DNA of 64,000 nucleotides, taken from the NCBI RefSeq assembly GCF_000428945.1, contig NZ_AUAX01000014.1, forward strand, positions 233,387 to 297,386, written 5' to 3'. Source of the stretch: Hamadaea tsunoensis DSM 44101. GTDB taxonomy: Bacteria; Actinomycetota; Actinomycetes; Mycobacteriales; Micromonosporaceae. Below are positions 55,224-63,980 of this stretch, in pieces. Numbering within the stretch: position 1 is the stretch's first letter; every line of letters begins with the position of its first letter. The position numbers were made by a program, and so were the translations under genes. Below the pieces are notes generated by a model. The model did no database searches. It was given only the letters and a program-made list of their open reading frames with translations, and was not told where the DNA came from.

Positions 55224-56468
55224 ATGTCCGGCCTCGCGGTTGTGACCGCAGCCCGTCGTTACCGCACCCTGCTCCTGGTTCCCGGGGTCACCCGGGTGAC
55301 CGTCCCCTCCGTCATCGGGCGCCTGCCCTACGGCATGACCACACTGCTCTTCGTCGTGGCCGTGCACTACGGCACCGGTTCGTACGCCGTCGCCGGCCTC
55401 GCCACGGCGGCCCACTCCGCGGCCACCGCCCTGACCGCACCCTGGCTCGGCCGCCTCGCCGACCGCGGACACGCGCCGCGCGTGCTCGCTTACTCGGGCG
55501 TGGCCTATGCCGCCCTGCTCACCCTGCTCGTCGCCGGGCTGGCCGCGCGCTGGCCGATCCTCGCGATCCTGGCCGTCGTCGGCGCGGCCGGTGCCGTCAA
55601 CCCGCCCATCGCGGCGGTGACCCGCGTCGTGCTGCCCCGCATCGCACCTGACCAGGCCGCCACCGCGTACGCGCTGGACACCGTGTTCGTCGAGCTGACC
55701 TACGTGATCGGGCCGGCCCTGGTGGCCGCGATCAGTGCCGCCGTCAACCCGTACGCGGCCGTGCTCGCGACCGCCGCGTTCGCCGCCGCCGGTGCGCTGG
55801 GGCTCGCGTCGGCCCCCGCCGCCCGCCGGTTCTCGGGCGCGGCCCCAAGCTCGTTGACTGAATCGTCAGTCAGCCGCCGACGGCTGCTCACGTTCGCTCT
55901 GGCCGCACTGGTTCTGGCCGGCGGACTCGAAGCGGCCGCCTACGGCATGCTCGAAGTCGCCATCCCCGCGTACGCGACCGCGCTCGGCAACCCGGCCGGG
56001 GCCGGCGGCGCGATCGCGGCCTGGAGCGCCGGTTCCATCATCGGCGGCGTCTGGTTCTCCGGACTCAGCCCGAAGATGTCGCAGTGGCGGCTCTTCGCAC
56101 TGCTGATGACCCTCAACACGGTCGGCTTCGCGGCGATCTGCCTGGCCGGCGGCCTGTTCAGCCTCGGCACGATCCTGCTGCTCGGCGGGCTCGTCATCGC
56201 ACCGACGACGACCGTCGAGATCGCCCTCGTGACGGCGCTGGCTCCGGCCGCGCGGCGTACCGAGGCGTTCACCTGGACGAGCACCGGCGTCTTCGTCGGC
56301 TACTCGGCCGGGGCGGCGCTCTCGGGCGCCCTCGCCTCGGCCGGATTCGGCCTGGCGGCCGCCGCGCTGGTGGCGACCGGACTCGTCGGGCTCGGCGCGC
56401 TGCTGGCCGCCGGGCTGGCCGTGGCACGACACAAGTCCCGGGCGGATGACCTACCGTTGTCGGCGTGA
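55224..56468 (+). CDS. MFS transporter controlled by a TetR partner
   Basis: The 414-residue exporter-type protein has about 12 helices, GRLADRGHAPRVLAYSGVAY after helix 2, and a central cytoplasmic loop (SSLTESSVSRRR near residue 215). The loop's codons contain a second copy of the operator found upstream. AAGAAGG precedes the ATG at 55224. Its stop overlaps the tetR GTG (56465), so the two form an operon. Substrate is unknown; drug or toxin efflux is usual. Confidence 0.9.
   Translation: MSGLAVVTAARRYRTLLLVPGVTRVTVPSVIGRLPYGMTTLLFVVAVHYGTGSYAVAGLATAAHSAATALTAPWLGRLADRGHAPRVLAYSGVAYAALLTLLVAGLAARWPILAILAVVGAAGAVNPPIAAVTRVVLPRIAPDQAATAYALDTVFVELTYVIGPALVAAISAAVNPYAAVLATAAFAAAGALGLASAPAARRFSGAAPSSLTESSVSRRRLLTFALAALVLAGGLEAAAYGMLEVAIPAYATALGNPAGAGGAIAAWSAGSIIGGVWFSGLSPKMSQWRLFALLMTLNTVGFAAICLAGGLFSLGTILLLGGLVIAPTTTVEIALVTALAPAARRTEAFTWTSTGVFVGYSAGAALSGALASAGFGLAAAALVATGLVGLGALLAAGLAVARHKSRADDLPLSA
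55855..55872 (-). promoter_or_regulatory. second copy of the TetR-type operator, inside the MFS gene
   Basis: TGACTGAATCGTCAGTCA is the exact reverse complement of the 18-mer at 55086-55103, 769 bp downstream, in codons for LTESSVS. Eighteen identical bases within one gene unit are unlikely to be chance. Confidence 0.7.
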
Positions 56469-57067
56469 CCCGCCGCACCGCCGAACTCCGGCTCGACGCC
56501 CTGCTGCGCATCGCCGCCGACGTCATCGTCGACCGGGGCTTCGCGCGTACGCGTACCGCCGACGTGGCCGCGGCCGCCGGCGTCAGCCCGTCGCTGGTGT
56601 ACTACCACTTCCCCAGCAAGGACGCGATGCTGACGCAGGCGTTCGCGTACGTCGCCGAGCAGGACCTAGCGCAGATGCAGCAGGTCGTCGACTCGTCGGC
56701 CAAGCCCGTCGAGAAGCTCGCCAAGCTGCTGAAGAACCTCGCCCCGACCGGCCGCTCGAAATCCTGGGCCATCTGGATCGACGGCTGGTCGGAGGCGATG
56801 CGCGTACCCGAGTTGGAGAAGGTCTCCCGGCGCATGGACCTGCGCTGGAAGGAGGCCCTGACCGAGGTGATCGCGGCGGGCGCGGCCGACGGCAGCTTCG
56901 CCTGCGACGATCCGGCGGGCGCGGCCTGGCGGATCAACGCGCTGGTGGACGGGCTCGCGGTGCAGATGACGGTGCACGCCAAGGTCCTCTCGCAGCGCCA
57001 GGCCGCCGAGTGGGTACGCCTCGCCGCCGCCCGCGAGGTCGGCGTCACGCCCGCCGCGCTCGCCTGA
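56465..57067 (+). CDS. TetR family transcriptional regulator (BetI-like)
   Basis: The 200-residue protein has the TetR helix-turn-helix (GFARTRTADVAAAAGVSPSL, VYYHFPSKDAML) and a BetI-like C-terminal ligand domain with WAIWIDGWSEAMRVPEL. The GTG start overlaps the MFS stop. It is expected to repress the MFS operon through the 18-bp palindrome at 55086 and perhaps the intragenic copy. Confidence 0.93.
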   Translation: MTRRTAELRLDALLRIAADVIVDRGFARTRTADVAAAAGVSPSLVYYHFPSKDAMLTQAFAYVAEQDLAQMQQVVDSSAKPVEKLAKLLKNLAPTGRSKSWAIWIDGWSEAMRVPELEKVSRRMDLRWKEALTEVIAAGAADGSFACDDPAGAAWRINALVDGLAVQMTVHAKVLSQRQAAEWVRLAAAREVGVTPAALA

Positions 57068-57112
57068 TCCCTCCGCTCCGTCGGTAGCAGAAGCACCTTA
57101 TGCCCCATTTAT

Positions 57113-57128
57113 TGCATGTATGCACGAT
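57113..57128 (+). repeat. TGCATxxATGCACGAT repeat, copy 1
   Basis: TGCATGTATGCACGAT matches 15 of 16 bases of TGCATGAATGCACGAT at 57247-57262, which overlaps the start codon of the LPXTG gene. TGCAT/ATGCA is itself an inverted repeat. Confidence 0.6.
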
Positions 57129-57246
57129 ATTTCAGAGGCCCGCATCTCCGCCAAAATCGCGCATTTCCGCAGCTCAGGCAACTGAATACAGTTAGTCGGA
57201 TCAACGACAGCAACCTAGCTGAGCGGGTCCGGTTTCGGTTTAACTG

Positions 57247-57262
57247 TGCATGAATGCACGAT
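57247..57262 (+). repeat. TGCATxxATGCACGAT repeat, copy 2 (covers LPXTG gene start)
   Basis: TGCATGAATGCACGAT includes the ATG at 57250. It pairs with copy 1 as a direct repeat 134 bp upstream and could be a regulatory site blocking initiation; this is inference. Confidence 0.6.
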
Positions 57263-57738
57263 TTCGCGTCGCCGTCCTCGCAGCGCTCGTCACCGGCGTG
57301 GCCAGCGCGCTACTGAGCCTGTTCGTCGCCGCCGGTGCCGGCCTCAGCCCCGCCGCCGCCCAGGGTCCGGTCCTGACGGGCGACCACGGCTACAGCCATC
57401 CACCCACACCGTCGAGCCATTCGCCGTACCCCAGCAGATCGGCACGGCCGTCCCACAGTGCCTCGCCGAGCCCGACGGAGGCCAGCCCGTCCCCGTCGGA
57501 GTCGGAGACCACCGAGTCCCCGTCGCCCTCCGCATCGGAGACCACGGTCTCGCCGTCGCCCTCGGAGTCGGAGACCGCCGTCTCGCCGAGCGCGACGTCG
57601 CACCAGCCGTCCACATCCCCGAGCGCGGCACTGCCCACGACGGGTGCGCCCACCAGCGCGTTCCTCCTCGGTGGACTGCTGCTCCTGCTCACCGGCGGCG
57701 GGCTGATCGGCGGGGCCCGGCTCCTGCGCCGTAGCTGA
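57250..57738 (+). CDS. small LPXTG cell-wall-anchored Ser/Pro-rich protein
   Basis: The 162-residue protein has a signal peptide (VAVLAALVTGVASALLSLFV...AAA), a roughly 80-residue Ser/Pro/Thr/Glu stalk with repeated SPSPSESET units, then the sortase motif LPTTG, a hydrophobic helix (SAFLLGGLLLLLTGGGLIGG) and ARLLRRS. Sortases cleave T-G and attach it to peptidoglycan. There is no globular domain, so it is a stalk or spacer rather than an enzyme. No sortase is in the window. Confidence 0.88.
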   Translation: MNARFRVAVLAALVTGVASALLSLFVAAGAGLSPAAAQGPVLTGDHGYSHPPTPSSHSPYPSRSARPSHSASPSPTEASPSPSESETTESPSPSASETTVSPSPSESETAVSPSATSHQPSTSPSAALPTTGAPTSAFLLGGLLLLLTGGGLIGGARLLRRS

Positions 57739-57782
57739 CCTGTACGCGCCCCCGCTCCCGGTTCCGCCCCCGGCGGCCCGCC

Positions 57783-57869
57783 CTCCAAGATCCCGCTTGG
57801 ATCAGGTAAATCACCCGAATCTTGGCCCAAGATTACGTGGCGATCCCTGATCCAAGCGGGATCTTGGAG
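57783..57869. repeat. palindromic repeat family A, copy 4
   Basis: The 24-bp arms (57783-57806 and 57846-57869) are perfect, with CGCTTGG/CCAAGCG where copies 1-3 have GTTTGG/CCAAAC, a matched change on both arms. The centre matches copy 3 orientation. It lies between the LPXTG gene and dtd. Confidence 0.9.
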
Positions 57870-57926
57870 CGGGCCGGGCGGCGGGGCCGGGCGGCCGCGC
57901 CGAAGCCGATCTGACACCCTTACTGC

Positions 57927-58349
57927 GTGCGCGCAGTGGTACAGACAGTCTCCCGGGCCAGTGTCACGGTCGAGGGAGAGGTCGTCGGGCAGATCGCCGA
58001 CGGCCTCCTCGTCCTGGTGGGCGTGACCCACAGCGACTCCGAGGCGACCGCCTCCATTCTCGCCCGCAAGGTCCATGAGCTGCGGATCCTCGACGGGGAG
58101 CAGTCCGCTGCCGACCTCGGCGCGCCGATCCTCGCGGTCAGCCAGTTCACCCTGTACGCCGACACGAGCCGGGGCCGGCGACCGGGCTGGAGCGCGGCCG
58201 CCCCGGCGCCGGTCGCCGAACCACTCGTCCGTTCGTTCGTCGAGGCGTTACGCGCGCGCGGCGCGACCGTCGAGACCGGACGGTTCCAGCGCTTCATGCT
58301 GGTCGAGAGCGTCAACGCCGGGCCGAACACCATCATCCTCGACGTCTGA
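57927..58349 (+). CDS. dtd: D-aminoacyl-tRNA deacylase
   Basis: The 140-residue editing enzyme removes D-amino acids (and glycine from tRNA-Ala). Motifs are [17 protein letters not shown], the [16 protein letters not shown] motif 1 and [11 protein letters not shown] at the end, where most family members have NGPVT; the Asn for Val change in motif 2 is mildly atypical. GTG start. The 3' 102 bp are antisense to the C-terminus of the convergent MFS gene. Confidence 0.94.
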   Translation: MRAVVQTVSRASVTVEGEVVGQIADGLLVLVGVTHSDSEATASILARKVHELRILDGEQSAADLGAPILAVSQFTLYADTSRGRRPGWSAAAPAPVAEPLVRSFVEALRARGATVETGRFQRFMLVESVNAGPNTIILDV

Positions 58350-59813
58350 GCCGGGGAGCTTGATCAGCAGGGCGAGGACCACGGTCACCCCCATCAGCGC
58401 GGCGGCGACGACGAACACCTCCGTCAGCCCGTGCACGAACGAGTCCACCGCCGCGTCGTGGGCCGCGCCGGTCAGGGTCGGGATGGCCGACGTCGCCACG
58501 CCGGGCGTACGCGCCGCGAACGCGTGGGTCAGCACCGCGCCGAGGACAGCCACGCCGAGCGCGCCGCCCAGGCTCTGGAAGAAGCGGATGGCGGTCGTGG
58601 CCACGCCGAGCTGAGCCCGGGGCGCCGCCTGCTGCACGACCGTGATGAGCAGCCCGAGCAGCTGGCCGAAGCCGATGCCGAGGGCGAACAGCAGCCCGCG
58701 GACCACCCACAGGTCGGTGTCGGCGTCCATCGTGGACATCCCGGCGACGGCGAGCGTACCGATGACCGTGCCGCCGAGCAGGAGGCGGCGCTGGGCCGGG
58801 CCCCGGCCCGCGTACCGGCCCGCGACGAGGCCGACGAGTCCGAGGCCGAGCGCCATCGGGATCAGATAGGTGCCCGCCGTCGCCGCCGGTACGCCCCGGG
58901 CGATCTGCAGGTACAGCATGAGGTAGAGCATCGCGCCGAGCATGGCCGCGCCGACGATCCCCTGGATCGCGAGGCTGATCGCGATCGTGCGGTCCCGCAG
59001 CAGCGAGAGCGGCAGGATCGGCTCGGCTGCGGTCGCCTGCCGCCACAGGAACAGCCCGAGCAGCACGAGCGCGCCCGCGACGAGGCCGAGGAGCGGTGCG
59101 GAGGTCCAGGCGTACTGCTTGCCGCCCCATTCGCTGATCAGGAGGAGGGCCACCGCGAACGCCGCCGCCAGGCCCGCACCGGGATAGTCGATCGTGCGCG
59201 TACGCCGGTCGTGCGGCAGCTTCAGCAGGAGGCCGGCGAGGGTCAGGATCACCACGCCCAGCGGGATGTTCACGTAGAAGATCCAGCGCCAGCCGGCGTG
59301 CTCGGCGAGCAGGCCGCCGAGGAAGGGGCCGACCGCCATGCCCGCCCCGGCGACCAGACCGCCCGCGTTGCCGCCCGTGCGCTGGTCCGGCGGCATGAGG
59401 TGGGCCATCACCACCATCGTCACGCTCATCAGGCCGCCCGCCCCGATGCCCTGCACCGCCCGGAACGCGATGAGCTGGCCGAAGGACTGCGCCACACCGC
59501 ACAGCGCGGACCCGGCCAGGAAGGTGGCGACCGCACCGAGGTAGACCCGCTTGGGGCCGAACACGTCGCAGAGCCGGCCGTAGAGCGGCAGCATCGCCGT
59601 CGCCGCCAGCGCGAAGGCGCTCACCAGCCAGGGCAGCCGGTCGACACCGTTCACGGGGTCGAGATCGCGGACGATCGGGACGACGGCGGCCGACACGATG
59701 TTGTTGTCGATCACCGCCATCACGATCGTCAGCAGGCACACGTACAAGGAGATCGTCTTCTGCCGCTGGGTCATGGCAGGCGGCGTCATGGTGGGTGGCG
59801 TCATGAAAGCCAT
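58248..59813 (-). CDS. EmrB/QacA-type MFS drug exporter (14 helices)
   Basis: The 521-residue protein has 14 hydrophobic helices, [56 protein letters not shown] and the antiporter motif C region [20 protein letters not shown], typical of DHA2 multidrug exporters. Its last 34 codons overlap dtd antisense. An ATG (59813) is used, though GTG at 59819 or ATG at 59804 also fit. It is divergent from a TetR gene with repeat boxes between them. Confidence 0.92.
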   Translation of the reverse strand: MAFMTPPTMTPPAMTQRQKTISLYVCLLTIVMAVIDNNIVSAAVVPIVRDLDPVNGVDRLPWLVSAFALAATAMLPLYGRLCDVFGPKRVYLGAVATFLAGSALCGVAQSFGQLIAFRAVQGIGAGGLMSVTMVVMAHLMPPDQRTGGNAGGLVAGAGMAVGPFLGGLLAEHAGWRWIFYVNIPLGVVILTLAGLLLKLPHDRRTRTIDYPGAGLAAAFAVALLLISEWGGKQYAWTSAPLLGLVAGALVLLGLFLWRQATAAEPILPLSLLRDRTIAISLAIQGIVGAAMLGAMLYLMLYLQIARGVPAATAGTYLIPMALGLGLVGLVAGRYAGRGPAQRRLLLGGTVIGTLAVAGMSTMDADTDLWVVRGLLFALGIGFGQLLGLLITVVQQAAPRAQLGVATTAIRFFQSLGGALGVAVLGAVLTHAFAARTPGVATSAIPTLTGAAHDAAVDSFVHGLTEVFVVAAALMGVTVVLALLIKLPGSDVEDDGVRPGVDALDQHEALEPSGLDGRAARA

Positions 59814-59819
59814 ACTCAC

Positions 59820-59848
59820 TCAAAATTTTTACTGGGTCAAGATTTTGA
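59820..59848. promoter_or_regulatory. putative TetR operator between exporter and regulator
   Basis: The 10-mers TCAAAATTTT (59820-59829) and TCAAGATTTT (59838-59847) repeat 18 bp apart. TCAAAAT and ATTTTGA also form a loose inverted repeat (59820-59848). The AT-rich block is unlike its surroundings and lies in the 52-bp divergent gap. Confidence 0.6.
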
Positions 59849-59853
59849 TCTGG

Positions 59854-59859
59854 TAAGGT
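59854..59859 (+). promoter_or_regulatory. -10 element of leaderless tetR transcript
   Basis: TAAGGT is followed by 6 nt and the GTG at 59866, with no Shine-Dalgarno. Confidence 0.5.
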
Positions 59860-59865
59860 TTCGCC

Positions 59866-60495
59866 GTGGCCGAGATGGGACTCCGCGAGCGCAAGAAGAT
59901 CGAGACGAGCAGGCGGCTGCTGAAGACGGCGCTGCGCCTGTTCGCCGAGCGGGGCTTCGACGAGGTCTCCACCGCCGAGATCGCGGCCGCCGCCGACGTC
60001 TCGAAGATGACTCTCTTCAACTACTTCCCGACCAAGGAAGACCTGGTCATGTCGCCGCTGACCGAGCACGCCGACGAGCCCGCCCGGGTCGTGCGCGGCC
60101 GGGCGGCGGGGCAGTCGCCGGTCGAGGCGCTGCGCCGGCAGTTCGTCACGGCGCTCGGCGAGCGGGACGCGGCCACCGGCCTCAACGACTCCGACGTGGT
60201 CCTGTCCCTGCAGAAGCTGGTACGCAACCACCCCGCCCTGCTGATGCGGGCCGGCTGGTACCAGATCCAGCGCACCGAGACCCTGCGGGACGCCCTGGTC
60301 GAGGCGGGACTGTCCGAGCCCGACGCCGCCGTCCAGGCCGGACTGATCATCGGGGCGATCTCCGCGCTCAGCGACTACAACCTGAGCCGGACCGCCGCCG
60401 GCGAGCCGGCCGATGCGGTCTACCCCGACGCGGTCGCCCTGGCCGAGCGTGCGTTCGGCGCCCTGCTCGCCGCGGAGAGGGCCTACGGCTCGTAA
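59866..60495 (+). CDS. TetR family transcriptional regulator of the DHA2 exporter
   Basis: The 209-residue protein has a TetR helix-turn-helix: GLRERKKIETSRRLLKTAL, AERGFDEVSTAEIAAAADVS and KMTLFNYFPTKEDLV. The C-terminal domain has QRTETLRDALVEAGLSEPDA. GTG at 59866 fits the -10 box; an ATG three codons on is possible. It lies divergent to the EmrB-type exporter, which it is expected to repress. Confidence 0.93.
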   Translation: MAEMGLRERKKIETSRRLLKTALRLFAERGFDEVSTAEIAAAADVSKMTLFNYFPTKEDLVMSPLTEHADEPARVVRGRAAGQSPVEALRRQFVTALGERDAATGLNDSDVVLSLQKLVRNHPALLMRAGWYQIQRTETLRDALVEAGLSEPDAAVQAGLIIGAISALSDYNLSRTAAGEPADAVYPDAVALAERAFGALLAAERAYGS

Positions 60496-60654
60496 GATCT
60501 TCCCGCCCAGTGAACGATTCGCGTGAAGATTTCACAACGAGTCACGTTCATACGGTTGACTCCGTGGATGCGTTCGGTTCAGAGTTTCCTCCGTAGGCAT
60601 GGAGGTCGTTACCCGATCAGTGGGCGACTTGGTTGTCTTTCCCCCGGAGGCACG

Positions 60655-62625
60655 ATGCAACCCCCAGCACGATTGCTCGCATCCTTAGCCGCGCTCGGCG
60701 TCACGGTGGCCACCGTCGCCGTCGCGGCGGGCGTACCGGCGTCCGCCGAGACCAGCGCTTCCGACCGCCAGCAGGCGTACACCGCCGCGGCCGGCGAGTT
60801 CGGCGTACCGGTGGACGTCCTGCTCGGCGTCTCCTATCTGGAGTCCCGCTGGGACGCCAACGCCGGCCAGCCCAGCACCAGCGCGGGCTACGGCCCGATG
60901 CACCTGACCGACGCCGCGTACCTGGCGGCGCAACCGGTCGCCGCCGACGACACGGTCGCGCCCGAGGACGCCCGCGGCGACGACGACCGCCCGGCCGCCA
61001 AGGCGATCGAGGCCCCGGCCGACACCCCCGACCCGGCCGCCCTCCAGACCATGGACGTCGCGGCCCAGCTGACCGGCGCGTCCAAGGAGGACCTGCGTAC
61101 CGATCCCGCGGCGAACATCCGCGGCGGGGCGGCGCTGCTCTCGGCGTACCAGAAGCAGATCGAAGGACCGACGGGCAGCGACAGCGATCCCGCGGCCTGG
61201 TACGGCGCGGTCGCCCGGTACTCGGGCGCGGACGACGAGACGGCCGCGGCGGCGTTCGCCGACGAGGTGTACGCGCAGATCGCCGCGGGCGCGAGCCGGA
61301 CCACCGACGACGGCGCGGCGGTGAACCTGACCGCGGCCGCCGTGAATCCCGTCAAGTCCTGGCTGGACCGCCTGCACCTGCGCAAGCTGGCCCGGCCGGA
61401 CGGCCTGGAGTGCCCGGTGAACCTCGACTGCGAGTGGATCCCGGCCCCTTATGAGCAGTACGGCCCCGGTGCCGGCGACTACGGCAACCACGACCTGGGC
61501 AACCGCCCGGCGCAGCAGAAGATCGAGTACATCGTCATCCACGACACCGAGGGCACCTACCCCGGCGTGATCAACCTCGTGCAGGACCCGACCTACCTGG
61601 GCTGGCACTACACGATCCGGTCCAACGACGGCCACATCGCCCAGCACATCAAGGCGAAGGACGTCGGCTGGCACGCCGGCAACTGGTACGTCAACGCCAA
61701 GTCGATCGGCATCGAGCACGAGGGCTTCGCCGCCAAGGGCACCTGGTACACCGAAGCGATGTACCGGACCTCCTCGAAGCTGGTCCGCTACCTGGCGCTG
61801 CGCCTCGGCATCCCGCTCGACCGCCAGCACATCATCGGCCACGACAACGTGCCCGGCACGACGCCGTCGACCGTGGCCGGCATGCACTGGGACCCGGGCC
61901 CCTACTGGGACTGGTCGCACTACATGGACCTGCTCGGCGCCCCGATCTGGAACCTCGGTACGCCCTACGGCGGCGTGGTCACCATCAAGCCGAACTACGC
62001 CACCAACCAGCCCGCGTTCACCGGTTGCGTGACGGCCGGCGTCCTGTGCGCGCCGCACGGCTCGGGCTCGGTCATCCTGCACACGGCGCCGGACGCGTCC
62101 TCGCCCCTGCTGTCCGACTTCTACCTGGACAAGGGCAAGCCCGCGACGATGCTGGTCTCCGACCACGGCGCCCGGGCCGAGACCGGCCAGCAGTACGCGA
62201 TCGCCGACCGCCAGGGCGACTGGACGGCGATCTGGTACCTCGGCCAGAAGGGCTGGTTCTACAACCCGGCCTCGAACCCGGCGGCCGCCTGGTCGACCGG
62301 CCTGGTCGCCAAGCCCAAGGCGGGCAAGACCTCGATCCCCGTCTACGGCCGGGCGTACCCGGAGGCGGCGGCGTACCCGGCCGGCGTACCGGTGCAGGCC
62401 CAGGCGGCCATGACCGGCTACGTGCTCGCGGCCGGACAGCGCTACGTCGTCGGCGGCCTGAACATGCCCGGCGAGTACTACCGGGCCGTGACCTTCGACG
62501 GCTCCGGCCCCGGTGACTGGACGGTCATCCGCGGCCAGGAGAAGTACGTCCAGATCCAGTTCGGTCACCGGATCATGTACGTGAAGCAGGCGGACGTGGA
62601 CATCGTCCCGGCCTTCCTGCCCTGA
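60655..62625 (+). CDS. secreted N-acetylmuramoyl-L-alanine amidase with lysozyme-like N-terminal domain
   Basis: The 656-residue protein has a signal peptide (LASLAALGVTVATVAVAAGV...ASAE), a lysozyme/transglycosylase-like region (about 35-220, FGVPVDVLLGVSYLESRWDA with a candidate catalytic Glu), and an Amidase_2 zinc domain (about 290-430). Zinc ligands are suggested in YIVIHDTEG, the histidines of HIIGHDNVPGT and DPGPYWDWSHYM. A C-terminal SH3-like region of about 200 residues follows. CCGGAGG precedes the ATG at 60655. It would hydrolyse peptidoglycan outside the cell; two activities in one chain is inference. Confidence 0.93.
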   Translation: MQPPARLLASLAALGVTVATVAVAAGVPASAETSASDRQQAYTAAAGEFGVPVDVLLGVSYLESRWDANAGQPSTSAGYGPMHLTDAAYLAAQPVAADDTVAPEDARGDDDRPAAKAIEAPADTPDPAALQTMDVAAQLTGASKEDLRTDPAANIRGGAALLSAYQKQIEGPTGSDSDPAAWYGAVARYSGADDETAAAAFADEVYAQIAAGASRTTDDGAAVNLTAAAVNPVKSWLDRLHLRKLARPDGLECPVNLDCEWIPAPYEQYGPGAGDYGNHDLGNRPAQQKIEYIVIHDTEGTYPGVINLVQDPTYLGWHYTIRSNDGHIAQHIKAKDVGWHAGNWYVNAKSIGIEHEGFAAKGTWYTEAMYRTSSKLVRYLALRLGIPLDRQHIIGHDNVPGTTPSTVAGMHWDPGPYWDWSHYMDLLGAPIWNLGTPYGGVVTIKPNYATNQPAFTGCVTAGVLCAPHGSGSVILHTAPDASSPLLSDFYLDKGKPATMLVSDHGARAETGQQYAIADRQGDWTAIWYLGQKGWFYNPASNPAAAWSTGLVAKPKAGKTSIPVYGRAYPEAAAYPAGVPVQAQAAMTGYVLAAGQRYVVGGLNMPGEYYRAVTFDGSGPGDWTVIRGQEKYVQIQFGHRIMYVKQADVDIVPAFLP

Positions 62626-62645
62626 GATTCCCTTCCTGGAAGAAC

Positions 62646-62676
62646 GGCGGCCGCCCCGGATTCCGGGGCGGCCGCC
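62646..62676. terminator. terminator between the amidase and fabG-like genes
   Basis: GGCGGCCGCCCCGGA/TTCCGGGGCGGCCGCC form a perfect stem of about 15 bp with no obvious loop, then TTCTT. It lies between convergent stop codons. Confidence 0.8.
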
Positions 62677-62688
62677 TTCTTCCCACCG

Positions 62689-63432
62689 TCAGCCGCGCGG
62701 GCCACCGGCCACGTAGATCACCTGGCCGGTGACGAACCCGGCCCCCTCGCTCGCCAGGAACGAGATCGTGTGCGCGATGTCCGCGGGGTAGCCGGGGCGG
62801 CGTACCGGGGTCTCCTTCGCGCGGGCCGCCTGGAAGGCCTCGAAGTCGACCCCCATCCGCTCGGCGGTCGCCTGCGTCATCTCGGTCACGATGAACCCCG
62901 GCGCCACCGCGTTCGCGGTGATCCCGAACGGCCCCAGCTCGATCGCGAGGGTCTTCGTGAAACCCTGCAGACCGGCCTTGGCCGCCGCGTAGTTCGCCTG
63001 CCCCCGGTTGCCGAGCGCCGAGGTGCTCGACAGGTTCACGATCCGCCCGTACTTCGCCTCGACCATGTGCGCCTGCACGGCCCTGGTCATGAGGAAGGCG
63101 CCCCGCAAATGGACCGACATGACCGTGTCCCAGTCGGAGTCGGTCATCTTGAACAGCAGGTTGTCGCGGATCACCCCGGCGTTGTTGACGAGCACGGCCG
63201 GCGTACCCAGCTCCGCCACGACCCGCTCGACCGCGGCGGCCACGGCGTCGGCGTCGCTCACGTCCGCGCCCACACCGATCGCGCTACCGCCCGCCTCCTT
63301 GATCGCGTCCACGGTCGTCCGGCAGCCGGCCTCGTCCAGGTCGATCACCGCCACGGCCATACCGTCCGCGGCCAGCCGCCGAGCGGTCGCCGCGCCGATC
63401 CCCCGGGCACCGCCGGTAACGATCGCAACCAT
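62689..63432 (-). CDS. fabG: FabG-type short-chain dehydrogenase/reductase
   Basis: The 247-residue Rossmann SDR has the cofactor motif TGGARGIGAATARRLAADG, NNAG, the catalytic Ser in VNLSSTSALGNRGQANYAAAK (split as VNLSSTSALGN and YAAAK) and the Asn in NNAGVIRDNLLFKM. It closely fits 3-oxoacyl-ACP reductases, which use NADPH in fatty-acid synthesis. It stands alone, so a secondary-metabolism or polyhydroxyalkanoate role is also possible. Confidence 0.9.
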   Translation of the reverse strand: MVAIVTGGARGIGAATARRLAADGMAVAVIDLDEAGCRTTVDAIKEAGGSAIGVGADVSDADAVAAAVERVVAELGTPAVLVNNAGVIRDNLLFKMTDSDWDTVMSVHLRGAFLMTRAVQAHMVEAKYGRIVNLSSTSALGNRGQANYAAAKAGLQGFTKTLAIELGPFGITANAVAPGFIVTEMTQATAERMGVDFEAFQAARAKETPVRRPGYPADIAHTISFLASEGAGFVTGQVIYVAGGPRG

Positions 63433-63650
63433 CCTTCAACCTCCAGAATCTCGTGGACCCGGTGTTGAGGTTACCGGGGAGTTCGTTTCGATCAAGATCA
63501 AACTCAAGTTCCAGATCAAGATCAAATTCTGGTCCCGGGTTCGTCGATCTCACCTCCGCTCCTCGCGCGGGAGACCGCTCGGCGCAGGGCGCCTTCGCTG
63601 CCAGCTGAGTGGGGCGAAGCATCCATCACCGCCGCCCGGTCACCGTCTCA

Positions 63651-63721
63651 CCCCCGCCCTCACCCCTGCACCCCCGCCCTCATCTCTGCACCCCCCGCCC
63701 TCACCCCTGCACCCCCGGCCC
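63651..63721. repeat. 20-bp tandem repeat, about 3.5 units
   Basis: CCCCCGCCCTCACCCCTGCA and two variants (63671-63690 and 63691-63711) repeat head to tail, followed by a partial unit. The strand is nearly all C and T. Confidence 0.85.
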
Positions 63722-63740
63722 TTTGTCGCGACTGTCCGAC
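63721..63740 (+). repeat. box C repeat, copy 4
   Basis: CTTTGTCGCGACTGTCCGAC, identical to copy 1, lies 19 bp before repeat B copy 5, the same spacing as copy 1 to repeat B copy 3. Confidence 0.85.
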
Positions 63741-63759
63741 TTGCACCCCCGCTGTCCGA

Positions 63760-63827
63760 CGATCTTGCGCGAATGCCCCGAATTTCGTCCGGAACACCTG
63801 AAATGCCCGAACATTCGCGCAAGATCG
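63760..63827. repeat. 68-bp palindromic repeat family B, copy 5
   Basis: Arms are as in the other copies. The centre shares AATTTCGTCCGG with copies 3 and 4 but then reads AACACCTGAAATG. Confidence 0.9.
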
Positions 63828-63961
63828 TCGACCGCTCTGAAGGGCCGACTGCGCTGACGAGCCGACCACTATGAAGGGCCGAGTGTGCTGACGAGTCGAT
63901 CGCTCTGAGGAGTCGGCTGCTCTGAAGATCAGGTCCGCCGTCCGACCCTGGCTGGTCCTGG

Positions 63962-63980
63962 CTTTGTCGCGACTGTCCGA
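63962..63980 (+). repeat. box C repeat, copy 5
   Basis: CTTTGTCGCGACTGTCCGA, followed by GGCGGCTGGGCGGATC, resembles the inverted context of copy 2 (CCGCCCAGCCGATCC). Any partner repeat B would lie outside the window. Confidence 0.75.

Noticed and set aside
60496..60654. Possible c-di-AMP (ydaO-type) riboswitch ahead of the secreted amidase
   Set aside because: Such switches do precede some actinobacterial wall-hydrolase genes, but I could not match the conserved core segments in this 159-bp leader.
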